From: a virus
Virus record (IMG/VR): IMGVR_UViG_3300018080_008435
Location: 1-25,113 of that record
Strand: one strand, 5' to 3'
DNA length: 25,113 nt
Shown: positions 6,400 through 14,267 of the stretch, in pieces
How the letters are laid out: every line of letters starts with the position of its first letter
Numbering within the stretch: the first letter of the stretch is position 1
Notes under the pieces: model-generated
Database searches by the model: none
Seen by the model: only the letters and a program-made list of their open reading frames with translations
What the model was told of the DNA's origin: nothing
Program-made: the position numbers and the translations under genes

Positions 6400-6427
6400 A
6401 TTATAACAAAAAACGAAGAATTAACAA
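6400..6427 (-). promoter_or_regulatory. Sigma-70-type promoter for the minus-strand RNA
   Basis: On the minus strand, TTGTTA (6427-6422) is followed after 16 nt by a perfect TATAAT (6405-6400). Transcription would start near 6393, exactly one base before the acceptor-like helix begins. This coincidence of start and RNA structure is the main support for a real minus-strand transcript in a window whose genes all run the other way. Confidence 0.55.
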
Positions 6428-6440
6428 TTGCATTTATGGG

Positions 6441-6469
6441 GTGCGTTATGATTTTGAATGGCAACGCAC
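6441..6469 (+). promoter_or_regulatory. Hairpin in the methyltransferase leader
   Basis: GTGCGTT (6441-6447) pairs perfectly with AACGCAC (6463-6469) around a 15-nt loop. The loop contains the upstream in-frame ATG at 6458, so this start would be partly occluded. No T-run follows. Possible translational control, seen only as an inverted repeat. Confidence 0.3.
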
Positions 6470-6476
6470 AATCCAA

Positions 6477-6554
6477 TTCAATGGCATAGCGAGAAAAGAA
6501 TGATATCAGAACTTCTTCAATGGCATAGCGAGAAAAGAATGATATCAGAACTTC
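6477..6554 (+). repeat. Perfect 39-bp tandem duplication across the methyltransferase start
   Basis: Two identical adjacent copies of a 39-bp unit occupy 6477-6515 and 6516-6554. Each contains the ribosome-site-like GAGAAAAGA and an ATG (6500 and 6539). The length is 13 codons, so both ATGs stay in one frame. Perfect identity points to a recent slip, or to an assembly artefact. Confidence 0.9.
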
Positions 6555-7822
6555 AGCTTGCTGAATATAATCCACGCCAGGCTTCCGAAAAAGATACCCG
6601 AGATTTAACTACTTCTTTACAAAAATTCTCCTTAGCAGCCCCCATTGTTATAAATAAGAATAATCGAGTAATAGGTGGACATTTCCGGCTTAATATTTTG
6701 AAGCAGAAAGGAGTAATTGAAGTAGATGTCCGGGTCCCTAATCGATTGCTTAATGAGCAAGAGGAAAAAGAGCTAAATTTACGCTTAAATAAGAATCTGG
6801 GAACTTGGAATTTTGATTTGCTTGCTAATTATGATGAAGTTGTTCTTAAAGATGTAGGATTTGATAGTGAAGAATTAGATAAGATTTTTGATTTAGATTT
6901 AAGTGAACCGGAGCAATTTAACCTACAAAAGGAGCTTGAAAGGCTTAAAATAGGGCAAATTCGGGTCCAAAAGGGAGATATTTGGGAATTAGGGCATCAT
7001 AGGCTAATGTGCGGCAGTTCGACAAATCCAGCGGATCTGTGCAAGCTTATAGGGGATCAGAGAATGGACTTTTGTTTTACAGATCCCCCTTATATTTTGG
7101 ATTATTTACATACCAAATACAAAGGGAAGCCAAATTGTAAGGGGTTTGGTTACCGGGCCAATAGGCGATATCTGGAAACAGATGAAGATCCTACCTTTGA
7201 AAAGTGGATCCCCCATATAGCTAAGCTTTTAAAAGAAAATGCAAATATTATGATTTTTGAGAATTGGAAAAATGTTATTCCCCTCTGGCAAGAGATGGAG
7301 AAACATTGGAAAATCAGGAATTTAGTCATTTGGCATTTATCTAATAGGGTTCAAGGATTCGCGGCAAAATATAAATTTTTTAATAAATATGATATAGCGA
7401 TGTTAGGGACCCAAGGAGAAACAGAGCTTAATTTGGAAAGCGAAGAAGAATTATTGCAGAACGAATTTGAAACAGCGCTTTATGCGACTGTGGGAAAACC
7501 CCATTGGGAATCTTATGGAAAAGGTAAAAAATATTGCCCAACTGATGTAACTACATTTAGAGCAAGTGACACAACCCATTCGGGACAAGGTATTATATTT
7601 GGAACGAAGCCCATCGAAGTCTTAATTCCTTATCTTAAGGTTTTGACAAAAAGGGGAGATAATGTAATTGAGCCATTTGGTGGGTCCGGATCAACCTTAA
7701 TTGCTTGTGAAAAGATGAAACGTAAATGTTTTGTAATGGAGCTAGTGCCAACCTATTGTGAAGTAATTATGGCAAGATGGAAGAAACTAACCGGACAGGA
7801 TGCAATAAAGATAAATGAGTAA
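6539..7822 (+). CDS. ParB-domain DNA methyltransferase (N4/N6 type)
   Basis: A 428-residue fusion from ATG 6539. Residues 1-60 are a ParB/Sulfiredoxin-like domain (LAEYNPRQAS, then VIGGHFRLNIL at about 44-54). From about 140 there is a DNA amino-methyltransferase: motif IV DPPY at 182-185 precedes the SAM-binding motif EPFGGSGST at about 379-387, the beta-class order. It would methylate adenine-N6 or cytosine-N4 in a specific site. No restriction enzyme is adjacent, so it is an orphan phage methylase, probably protecting phage DNA or marking it for control. In-frame ATGs at 6500 and 6458 add 13 or 27 residues; I prefer 6539 because the ParB homology begins there. It overlaps the small-terminase gene by 8 nt. 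Confidence 0.85.
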   Translation: MISELQLAEYNPRQASEKDTRDLTTSLQKFSLAAPIVINKNNRVIGGHFRLNILKQKGVIEVDVRVPNRLLNEQEEKELNLRLNKNLGTWNFDLLANYDEVVLKDVGFDSEELDKIFDLDLSEPEQFNLQKELERLKIGQIRVQKGDIWELGHHRLMCGSSTNPADLCKLIGDQRMDFCFTDPPYILDYLHTKYKGKPNCKGFGYRANRRYLETDEDPTFEKWIPHIAKLLKENANIMIFENWKNVIPLWQEMEKHWKIRNLVIWHLSNRVQGFAAKYKFFNKYDIAMLGTQGETELNLESEEELLQNEFETALYATVGKPHWESYGKGKKYCPTDVTTFRASDTTHSGQGIIFGTKPIEVLIPYLKVLTKRGDNVIEPFGGSGSTLIACEKMKRKCFVMELVPTYCEVIMARWKKLTGQDAIKINE

Positions 7823-8390
7823 AAAAGATACAGTTTTTACACAAAAAAATACTGTTCAATTAATTGAGTTGATTCAGCGCAAAGAATTGAACCCTCGTAA
7901 CTTAAGACGGAAAGAAAGATTGCAAGTAGTAGCTTTTCTACGAAATGAAGGTAAAAGCGGATATGAGATAGCTCGATTTTTAAATTTTTGCGATAAAACG
8001 ATTTGGAATGATATCAAACTTATCAAGAGAAACGCCGCTTATTTAGTAGATGAAATCTCAATTAAGAGGGTTGCAGGGGATCTGATTAGAGAAGCGGATG
8101 TTTTAATAAATAAAGCAAAAAATGGATTAGATTATACGTTGGCTTGGCGGATAAAATGCGATCTAATTGAAAAACTTCAATCGATGGGATTCGTTTATAA
8201 AGCCCCGGCCGAATTAAAACACTCTGGGGAAATCAAGGGGGTTGCAGAGCAGAAGATTTTTGCCCTTATAATCAACAAAAAAGATGAAGAAATTAATAAT
8301 CTTCTAACCAGCCGGCCATTGTTGCAACTGGAAAAGCCAAAAGAAGCAGGAGAAAAGGGTGACAACAGCGATTCAGGAAACGGTAGATAA
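7815..8390 (+). CDS. terS: Probable small terminase subunit
   Basis: A 191-residue protein with a helix-turn-helix-like region at about residues 35-65 (RLQVVAFLRNEGKSGYEIARFLNFCDKTIWNDIKLIK), followed by helices and a polar tail. Small terminase subunits bind the packaging site through such a motif and load the large subunit. The assignment rests on this motif plus position: its end overlaps the large terminase by 32 nt. No direct sequence family match is obvious to me. Confidence 0.65.
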   Translation: MSKKDTVFTQKNTVQLIELIQRKELNPRNLRRKERLQVVAFLRNEGKSGYEIARFLNFCDKTIWNDIKLIKRNAAYLVDEISIKRVAGDLIREADVLINKAKNGLDYTLAWRIKCDLIEKLQSMGFVYKAPAELKHSGEIKGVAEQKIFALIINKKDEEINNLLTSRPLLQLEKPKEAGEKGDNSDSGNGR

Positions 8391-10236
8391 ATTAAAATAT
8401 AAAGCAATAGCTAAAAAGTATCTTGATGAAGGCATAAAAAGTGAGCTTGCTTTAAAGAATCTATTATTAGCTCTTAAAGAGCCAAGGATATCAACTAAGG
8501 TGAATTGTGGCAAAAATCATAATTCGCCTTTTGCTTTTTTATATGATGTTTTAAGTGGCGCGGTGACAAAATTTATCGTTTGGGCTAACCGGTCAGGAAG
8601 CAAATCATACTTGGCCGGATTGATGACTTGGTTTCAATCTGGGAGTCACAATTTAACTGAAACTTGCATTTTAGGCGGTTCAGAAAGCCAGGCAGAGAAA
8701 TCATATAAAGCTATGAATGATTTCTGGCGGATTACAGATTTACAAGAGGATTACCTGCTTAAAGAACCGATGATAACCAAAACAATGTGGCAAAATGGAT
8801 CAGTGGCATCAATTTTAACCGCTTCCCAAAGAAGCGTCCGTGGGCCCCATCCGCAAAAGCTAATATTGGATGAGGTTGATGAAATGGATTATACCGTTTT
8901 TGAAGCTTCTTTAAGCCAGCCTCAAAGTAAGCATAATGTGCCGGCTTCGATTGGAATATTCTCTACCAATCATAATATCGATGGGACTATGGATAAAGCA
9001 TTAAGATTGGTAGAAAAACACGCATACAGGCTATACAAATGGTGTGTTTGGGAAGTTTTAGAAAGTTGTCGGGATTTTAGCTGTTCTACTTGTAAATTAA
9101 GCTCAATTTGTCCCGGGAAGCACATGAAAGAAGCAAATGGATATTATAAAATTCAGGATTTTATAGATAAGCTTTATCTGCTTTCTTGGGATTCTTTACA
9201 AAGAGAATGGCTTTGTGAAAAGATAGGCCGGGGAGATTTAGTCTATCAGCATCAATTTGATGAGGATTTGCATTTTATTAATTGGCCTTTTGATAAAAAC
9301 AAAGAGGTTTTTTTGTCTATTGATTGGGGTGGTGTTCATCCTTTCTCAATAGGGGTGTGGCAGAATTTCGAGGAGTGGGGCTGGGTTCGGGTTGATGAGG
9401 TATATAGAGGAAATACGACCAATCCTTTAATTATCAAAGAATGTAAAGAAAGACCTTGGTGGGAAAACATCAATTCAGGGGTAGCCGATCCATCAAGAGC
9501 AGATTTAAGAAAAGAATGGGAAGATAAGGGGATATCTATTTATCCAGCCGATAATGATGTGGACTCCGGGATTGAAGCGGTAAAAAACGCATTAAAGCCG
9601 GTTTTGGGGAATCCAAAGATATATTTTAATCGGATTTGTCTTGATACAAAAAGAGAATTTTTGTCTTATAAAATTAAGAATAAAAAAATTGTTAAGGAAA
9701 ACGACCACACTTGCGTTGCAGGAGATAGTTTAATTAATACAACAAGTGGAGATATCCCCATTAGGGATTTGGTAGGTAAAGAAGGTTATCTTTATGCTTA
9801 CAACGGAAATAGGATTTGCGCGGCTAAATTTAACGAAGTTAGAAAAACGGGGATACAAAAGGAAGTATGGAAGGTTACGTATACTGATGGGAAAAGCATA
9901 ATTGCAACTCCAGACCACCCTTTTATGCTTAGAAATGGCAATTATAGATGTGTGAAAGAATTGAAAGCTGGAGATAGTTTAATGCCATTTTATAAGCGTA
10001 TTGACCATTCAGAATCCCGGGTGCTTGTGAATCATAAAATAGCTCGGATTGAATTTTATGGGTATGAAGATGTCTATAATTTAACAGTCGAGAAATATCA
10101 TAATTTTGCTTGCCATGGAATTATCATACACAACTGCGATGAAATAAGGTATTTCGTCAAGTGGAAAATAAAAGAAGGAAAAGTATTTGCACTTACCACG
10201 GATGATGATGGTGATTTTGATGTTATGCCGAAATAG
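8359..10236 (+). CDS. terL: Large terminase subunit interrupted by a mini-intein
   Basis: A 625-residue precursor. Without the intein (residues 452-592) the mature protein is 484 residues, the usual large-terminase size. ATPase part: Walker A-like ANRSGSKS (76-83), Walker B LILDE (168-172), coupling-type FSTNHN (201-206). A four-Cys cluster at 237-251 may bind zinc. RNase-H-like nuclease: Asp322 in SIDWG, Glu347 in VDEVYRG, Asp377 in ADPSR, and the last motif NDHT-CDEIRY, which is re-formed only by splicing. It powers DNA packaging at the portal and cuts concatemers. Start is GTG 8359 with AGGAG six nt upstream. Deviation: the Walker A is the RSGSKS variant rather than GxxxxGKS. Confidence 0.92.
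   Translation: MTTAIQETVDKLKYKAIAKKYLDEGIKSELALKNLLLALKEPRISTKVNCGKNHNSPFAFLYDVLSGAVTKFIVWANRSGSKSYLAGLMTWFQSGSHNLTETCILGGSESQAEKSYKAMNDFWRITDLQEDYLLKEPMITKTMWQNGSVASILTASQRSVRGPHPQKLILDEVDEMDYTVFEASLSQPQSKHNVPASIGIFSTNHNIDGTMDKALRLVEKHAYRLYKWCVWEVLESCRDFSCSTCKLSSICPGKHMKEANGYYKIQDFIDKLYLLSWDSLQREWLCEKIGRGDLVYQHQFDEDLHFINWPFDKNKEVFLSIDWGGVHPFSIGVWQNFEEWGWVRVDEVYRGNTTNPLIIKECKERPWWENINSGVADPSRADLRKEWEDKGISIYPADNDVDSGIEAVKNALKPVLGNPKIYFNRICLDTKREFLSYKIKNKKIVKENDHTCVAGDSLINTTSGDIPIRDLVGKEGYLYAYNGNRICAAKFNEVRKTGIQKEVWKVTYTDGKSIIATPDHPFMLRNGNYRCVKELKAGDSLMPFYKRIDHSESRVLVNHKIARIEFYGYEDVYNLTVEKYHNFACHGIIIHNCDEIRYFVKWKIKEGKVFALTTDDDGDFDVMPK
9712..10134 (+). other. Mini-intein in the large terminase
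   Basis: A 141-residue in-frame protein intron. It starts with Cys452 in block A (CVAGDSLINT), has block B with TPDHP (His520), block F (VYNLTVEKYHNF) and block G GIIIHN, with His591-Asn592 followed by Cys593 as the +1 nucleophile. All class 1 splicing residues are in place. There is no room for a homing endonuclease and no LAGLIDADG or HNH motif, so it is immobile by itself. It sits within the conserved DHxxD/E...RY nuclease motif of the host protein. Confidence 0.93.
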
Positions 10237-10247
10237 GAGAAGATAGA

Positions 10248-10592
10248 ATGTCTCAAAATTTTGAGGAATATAGAGGTGATACGGTAACACTGACTTTGAC
10301 TTTTAAAGATTCGAATGGGGCGGCGCAAGATATAACCGGTTGGACTGTATTTTTTACTTTGAAAATAAATAAACAAGACACTGATGATAATGCAGTTATA
10401 AAGAAAACGATAACCGAACATACCAATCCTGAAGGGGGGATTACGACTATAACCCTTACCGCTTCGGAAACTGTTGATTTATTAGGGGGGTATTTTTATG
10501 ATATTCAATATAAAACGGATGAAGGTGTCATTAAAACTGTATTAGAGGGAGAATCTAAATTTTTAGAGGATGTGACAAGGAGAACAGAATAA
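10248..10592 (+). CDS. BppU-like virion protein (Ig-like domain)
   Basis: A 114-residue protein starting MSQNFEEYRGDTVTLTLTF. The pattern RGDT..LTLTFKD..G.A.DITGW..FFTLK, TLTASETVDLLGGYFYDIQY and a C-terminal VTR resembles the N-terminal domain of phage baseplate upper proteins and similar small all-beta virion proteins. It likely serves as a structural adaptor or decoration. AGGAGAAG precedes the ATG. The position directly after the terminase, before the portal, is unusual for a baseplate gene. Confidence 0.6.
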   Translation: MSQNFEEYRGDTVTLTLTFKDSNGAAQDITGWTVFFTLKINKQDTDDNAVIKKTITEHTNPEGGITTITLTASETVDLLGGYFYDIQYKTDEGVIKTVLEGESKFLEDVTRRTE

Positions 10593-10593
10593 A

Positions 10594-10812
10594 ATGTCCG
10601 AATTGAATGTTACTGTAACCGTTGCACAGGCAACCCCGGTAAATGTAAGTTGTGTTGTTTCTGAAGAAATTACAGTTGAGCAAAATCAGGTCGATGTAAT
10701 ACATTCAAGCAATCATGCTTCATTGAATAATCTTGATTATGAAAATTCTGGGCATAGTGGATTTCAAAAAGAATTGCAGTTTGATGAGAAATATAAATGT
10801 TATTTAATTTAA
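10594..10812 (+). CDS. Small virion-associated protein, 72 aa
   Basis: A 72-residue protein one nt after the preceding stop. A beta-rich N-terminus (MSELNVTVTVAQATPVNVSC) is followed by NHASLNNLDYENSGHSGFQK, a short H-x-x-L-x-N-L...GH-x-GF motif found in phage fibre and neck-type proteins. It probably belongs with the neighbouring surface proteins. Its exact role cannot be told. Confidence 0.55.
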   Translation: MSELNVTVTVAQATPVNVSCVVSEEITVEQNQVDVIHSSNHASLNNLDYENSGHSGFQKELQFDEKYKCYLI

Positions 10813-10838
10813 GAAACTAAAAGAAAGGATGGTAAAAA

Positions 10839-11480
10839 ATGGCTAATTATCGCGTTCCTGTTTTAGAACATTTCAGTTGGCAGCCGTCTGTAAAGGATCG
10901 AACTAATACGCCGCCTGGGGTTCCAGCAAAGGGAGACCGTTATTTAGTGACTTCTGTGGCTGATGGAGACTGGACAGGGCATGAGAATGATATTGCTTAT
11001 TGTTCTAATGCGAGTGGTCCTGTTTGGTCTTTTGATAGTCCAATGGAAGGGATGATAGTCTGGGTTGATGATGAGAACAAGTATTACAACTTCGATGGTT
11101 CATCTTGGTCAGAATATCTGGGGCAAGCAGGACCTACGGGACCGACAGGACCCACTGGGTCGGCAGGTGCAACTGGACCAACAGGGCCAACGGGCGCCGC
11201 AGGACCAACAGGAGCGGCTGGTCCTACGGGATCTGCCGGAGCCACGGGGCCGACTGGTCCCACCGGAGCTTCAGGAGCCACAGGGCCGGCAGGAGATACA
11301 GGGCCGGCTGGGCCTACTGGATCCGCTGGACCGACCGGTGCCGCCGGGCCGACTGGTTCGGCAGGACCTACGGGGCCCACGGGTTCCGCAGGTGCAACTG
11401 GACCAACAGGACCAACAGGACCGACCGGGCCAGGGGCAAGCTATGATTCTGATTATGGATGCTTGATTATAAGTGGTTAA
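10839..11480 (+). CDS. Collagen-like surface protein with DUF2793-type N-terminus
   Basis: A 213-residue protein in two parts. Residues 1-94 are a DUF2793-like domain ([36 protein letters not shown]), shared with the gene at 13003. Residues 98-199 are 34 unbroken Gly-x-y triplets, about half GPT, with Thr in the third position in about 22. A short tail with one Cys ends the protein and there is no obvious trimerisation domain. It should form a triple-helical fibre on the virion. GPT repeats of Bacillus BclA are O-glycosylated on Thr, and here a methyltransferase and glycosyltransferase follow directly. The repeat DNA is much more GC-rich than its surroundings. Confidence 0.8.
   Translation: MANYRVPVLEHFSWQPSVKDRTNTPPGVPAKGDRYLVTSVADGDWTGHENDIAYCSNASGPVWSFDSPMEGMIVWVDDENKYYNFDGSSWSEYLGQAGPTGPTGPTGSAGATGPTGPTGAAGPTGAAGPTGSAGATGPTGPTGASGATGPAGDTGPAGPTGSAGPTGAAGPTGSAGPTGPTGSAGATGPTGPTGPTGPGASYDSDYGCLIISG
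11130..11435 (+). repeat. Collagen triplet repeat (34 Gly-x-y units)
   Basis: Thirty-four nine-base units each encoding Gly-x-y, mostly GPT with GSA, GAT, GAA, GPA, GAS and GDT interspersed, ending in GPG. Codons vary between units, so this is not a fresh slippage product. Opposite-strand and shifted open frames across it are artefacts of the repeat. Confidence 0.95.
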
Positions 11481-12012
11481 CTATCGGCATTTTGAGGAAT
11501 TATGGAAAATAGCTCCACCGGGACAAGGCAAGATGGAATTTTTCCTGTTTTTGTCCTTTGCAAAGGATTATCTTACTTGGCGAGGGGTTTTAAATCCGAC
11601 TGTATTAGAAATAGGGGTTAGAAATGGAAACCAAAGGGCTTTTTATAAAGAACTGCTTCAAGCGAATTATCTTGGAATTGATATTCGTGAAAAAGAAGGA
11701 GATAATTTCATTCTTGGAGATAGCAGTAAAATAGAGACATTAGAAGCCCTTAAAATGCGGTTAAAAGGTAAGAGGATTGATTTGTTATTCATAGATGGGA
11801 ATCATACATATAGCGCGGCTAAAAAAGATTGGGATTTATATAGCCCTTTGACTTCTTGTCTTGTGGCCATCCATGATATTTTATGGGATTGTTTTGGAGT
11901 TAAAAAACTATGGAGCGAGCTATGCCAACATAAGCATCAAGTGATAGAATTTAAATGTCCACAGAGAGATAATAGAAATAAGGACGATGGTTTAGGAGTT
12001 GTATTATTATGA
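11473..12012 (+). CDS. SAM-dependent methyltransferase (Methyltransf_24-like)
   Basis: A 179-residue class I methyltransferase. Landmarks are [10 protein letters not shown] (SAM-binding glycine motif, about 45-54), [11 protein letters not shown] with the acidic ribose-binding residue, [16 protein letters not shown] (about 107-122) and VAIHDI. This D-G-x-H-x-Y subgroup is common in sugar and natural-product O-methylation. It starts at GTG 11473, overlapping the collagen stop by 8 nt, with no good ribosome site, which suggests coupling; the next in-frame Met is about 20 residues later. Its stop overlaps the next gene as ATGA. The substrate is unknown; a sugar on the adjacent collagen-like protein is a hypothesis. 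Confidence 0.75.
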   Translation: MVNYRHFEELWKIAPPGQGKMEFFLFLSFAKDYLTWRGVLNPTVLEIGVRNGNQRAFYKELLQANYLGIDIREKEGDNFILGDSSKIETLEALKMRLKGKRIDLLFIDGNHTYSAAKKDWDLYSPLTSCLVAIHDILWDCFGVKKLWSELCQHKHQVIEFKCPQRDNRNKDDGLGVVLL

Positions 12013-13064
12013 AAGCTATTCTTTGGGGCTATAGATTTAGTAATATGAGGGAAACTTGGTATAAACGAGTGCAGTGGATGGTTAATTCCCTATTGAAATA
12101 TGGAATAGAGGTAAAACCGCATCCTAATTTTAAATGCAGGGGGCTAAATTTACCTTTATATGATTTTACCAAGGATCATAATGCCGATATCTGTATTTAT
12201 AATCATGCAGATATTTCTTGTTTAACAGGGAATGTGTTGCAGGTAAAAAAGAATTGGTTTTTTAAGCCTACAGTCCCGGATGAAAACCATACAACATTGG
12301 ATGAAATGGGTTATGGCCCCTATTCTTCTATTACATATAAAAAACCGAATTTTGAACAAATGCCCCAAAGAAAAGTTAATAAATTCTTCAGCACAAAAGT
12401 AAAGAATTGGATTACTAAAAAAACGACCAAATGGGGGAATCGATTCAAAAATGATACCCAAAAAATAGAGGAAACAGATTATCACCTTATTTTAGGACAA
12501 TGTGGGGGCGATGAAGTAGTAACAAGACATGATTTTGGCCATTATTTTACTAAAATGAAACAGATAGTAAGAGAACTTGCGCGGATAGACAATCGATTAA
12601 TCATTGTTAAATTACATCCTTATACAGATGGGGAGCATGCAACAAATAACAATTTTTCAATGATGTTAAAACAGGAAATTGAAGCAATAAATCCCGCAGT
12701 TCGGGTATTTACAGGAAAAGTCAATATTCACAATTTTATTAAAAATGCTCGTTGTATTTTCCTTGCTAATTCGGGAGCTGGATTTGAAGCAATGATGCAC
12801 CATAAACCTATTATTTCTTGGGGATATCCTGAATATCATTGGGTTACTTATGATTTAAGGCACTTAGCTGATTTATTAAGAGCAATCAGGCTGGATTGGT
12901 TTAATGCAGAAAAATCGGATAAATTTCTATATTGGTATATGGAAAAACACTGTTTTTATAATCAGGAAACATCTGATAGGAGAATAAAGGAGCTTTTAGA
13001 GAATGACGGATTACAAAGTCCCGGTATTGGAGCAACACGAGTGGCAACCGCCGGTATTAGATAA
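12009..13064 (+). CDS. Capsule-type glycosyltransferase (GT-B, KpsS/CDP-glycerol-transferase-like)
   Basis: A 351-residue protein with the C-terminal half of a capsule-synthesis GT-B enzyme: DYHLILGQCGGDEVVTRHD, then IIVKLHPYTDGE (about 198-209), a phase with RVFTGKVNIHNFI, and FLANSGAGFEAMMHHKPIIS (about 250-270), which is the nucleotide-sugar-binding signature of Kdo/capsule and glycerophosphate transferases. It is translationally coupled to the methyltransferase by ATGA. The last about 20 codons overlap the next gene in another frame. It probably transfers a sugar or polyol phosphate to a phage or host surface acceptor; donor and acceptor are not readable. Confidence 0.7.
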   Translation: MKAILWGYRFSNMRETWYKRVQWMVNSLLKYGIEVKPHPNFKCRGLNLPLYDFTKDHNADICIYNHADISCLTGNVLQVKKNWFFKPTVPDENHTTLDEMGYGPYSSITYKKPNFEQMPQRKVNKFFSTKVKNWITKKTTKWGNRFKNDTQKIEETDYHLILGQCGGDEVVTRHDFGHYFTKMKQIVRELARIDNRLIIVKLHPYTDGEHATNNNFSMMLKQEIEAINPAVRVFTGKVNIHNFIKNARCIFLANSGAGFEAMMHHKPIISWGYPEYHWVTYDLRHLADLLRAIRLDWFNAEKSDKFLYWYMEKHCFYNQETSDRRIKELLENDGLQSPGIGATRVATAGIR

Positions 13065-13635
13065 AGATTTAACAGCGCCACCCGGTGGAGAATCAAAAGG
13101 AGATAGATATATTGTCGGCTCAGGGGCAAGTGGGGCTTGGTCCGGTGAAGATGGGAATATAGCGGTATATAATGGTTCGGGTTGGGATTTTATTGATAAG
13201 AAAGAGGGAATGCTTTGTTATGTTGCTGATGAAAATAAACTTTATTGGTATATATCGGGCTGGGCTATTTTCGTAGGCCATCGTCGTCATTTTAGACTGA
13301 CGATTCTTGACCCGCATTCAGCTTACGATATTGACCATGAATTTTGTATTGTTCCTAAAACGGATGCGGCTTTGACGATTACTAATTTAGAAGTTACTTG
13401 TGATGCTGACCCTGATACAGAAGTAGCTGGGGATTTAAAATATGCGGATTCTTTTATAGGACTTGCCAATGCTACTTTGATTAATGATTTTGACACGGCC
13501 AGTGGTGTTCGTTCGGACAGTTCTATCAGTAGTGGGTCTGTGGCGGCAGGTAAATGTATTTATATAGTTTTTGATTCACAGCCGGCGGAAGCGATTAAGC
13601 AAATAAGTTTCGATATTTCTTTTGATTATGATTAA
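13003..13635 (+). CDS. DUF2793-type virion surface protein, paralogue of the collagen-like protein
   Basis: A 210-residue protein whose first about 90 residues (YKVPVLEQHEWQPPVLDK, SKGDRYIVG, YVADENKLYWY) are clearly related to the N-terminus of the collagen-like protein at 10839. Instead of collagen triplets it carries a beta-rich domain (HFRLTILDPHSAYDIDHEF to ISFDISFDYD). AAAGGAG lies ten nt before ATG 13003, inside the preceding glycosyltransferase gene. The shared N-terminus probably docks both proteins on the same virion site. Confidence 0.65.
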   Translation: MTDYKVPVLEQHEWQPPVLDKDLTAPPGGESKGDRYIVGSGASGAWSGEDGNIAVYNGSGWDFIDKKEGMLCYVADENKLYWYISGWAIFVGHRRHFRLTILDPHSAYDIDHEFCIVPKTDAALTITNLEVTCDADPDTEVAGDLKYADSFIGLANATLINDFDTASGVRSDSSISSGSVAAGKCIYIVFDSQPAEAIKQISFDISFDYD

Positions 13636-13649
13636 TAAGGAGGATAGAA

Positions 13650-14267
13650 GTGGAGTTTCAAGCATTGGTGGTTAAAGGGAATATAAATGCTGTTGGTCAG
13701 ATATCTTGTGTAAAAAAAGCTCCTTGTGAGTGGGGGAGAAAAGAAAGGCCACCAAGGTTTGAAATTGTGGCGATAAATTTGACGAGTAAGCATTCTGCGG
13801 AATGTGTGCAGAGGGAATGTCGTTATGATTTTAGCCAGGAACAGTTTGTATTTAAAGAGAGTGGAGAAGTCTTTAAGGAATCTGATTTAATAAAGAAAAA
13901 GGAATTTGACGAGGCATCTGGTAATTTACGTAATGCGGCCTTGGTCTCGAAAGTAGCGTCTGGGAATGTGGAGAATCCTTGTTTGTATCTGTATCCTGAC
14001 TATGGGTGGGCCAAAACAGGTGAGGATTTTAATGAGGCTAAAAAGTATTGGTTGCGTAAGATTTTTCCTTTTAGAAATCTACCTGGTATAGCTGAGGTAA
14101 GGGAGAGTATCAAATATGGTTATTACTGCGATGTGGCAGATAGTTTTAATGCCCTTCCTGCAGTGACACAGCAGAAGTTTTGGTCTGAAGTTTCTTTTAC
14201 TAATGAAGATATTAAGTATCTGAAGGAAAAGTTGTTAGTTAAGAGTAATTGGTTAAAGGATAAGTAG
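13650..14267 (+). CDS. Hypothetical protein, 205 aa, in the virion-surface block
   Basis: A 205-residue protein starting at GTG 13650 with AAGGAGG seven nt upstream. It has several Cys residues in the first half (SCVKKAPCEWG, ECVQRECRYD), then a helical, polar second half with WLRKIFPFRNLPGIAEV. No membrane segment or known motif. It lies between two surface-protein genes, and the next gene starts immediately after its stop. Confidence 0.55.
   Translation: MEFQALVVKGNINAVGQISCVKKAPCEWGRKERPPRFEIVAINLTSKHSAECVQRECRYDFSQEQFVFKESGEVFKESDLIKKKEFDEASGNLRNAALVSKVASGNVENPCLYLYPDYGWAKTGEDFNEAKKYWLRKIFPFRNLPGIAEVRESIKYGYYCDVADSFNALPAVTQQKFWSEVSFTNEDIKYLKEKLLVKSNWLKDK

Noticed and set aside
6307-6489. 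60-codon plus-strand reading frame starting MVKPQPGG
   Set aside because: It lies over the structured minus-strand RNA region, has no ribosome site and no protein-like pattern; its codons are explained by the RNA helices.
6477-6554. CRISPR array
   Set aside because: Only two units with no spacer between them; a tandem duplication.
6381-6575. Minus-strand reading frame with repeated ISFFSRYAIE
   Set aside because: Mirror of the 39-bp duplication and the methyltransferase start; no ribosome site.
11065-11466. Open frames in both strands across the collagen repeat
   Set aside because: Low-complexity GC-rich repeat keeps all frames open; only the Gly-x-y frame starts with a good ribosome site and a real N-terminal domain.
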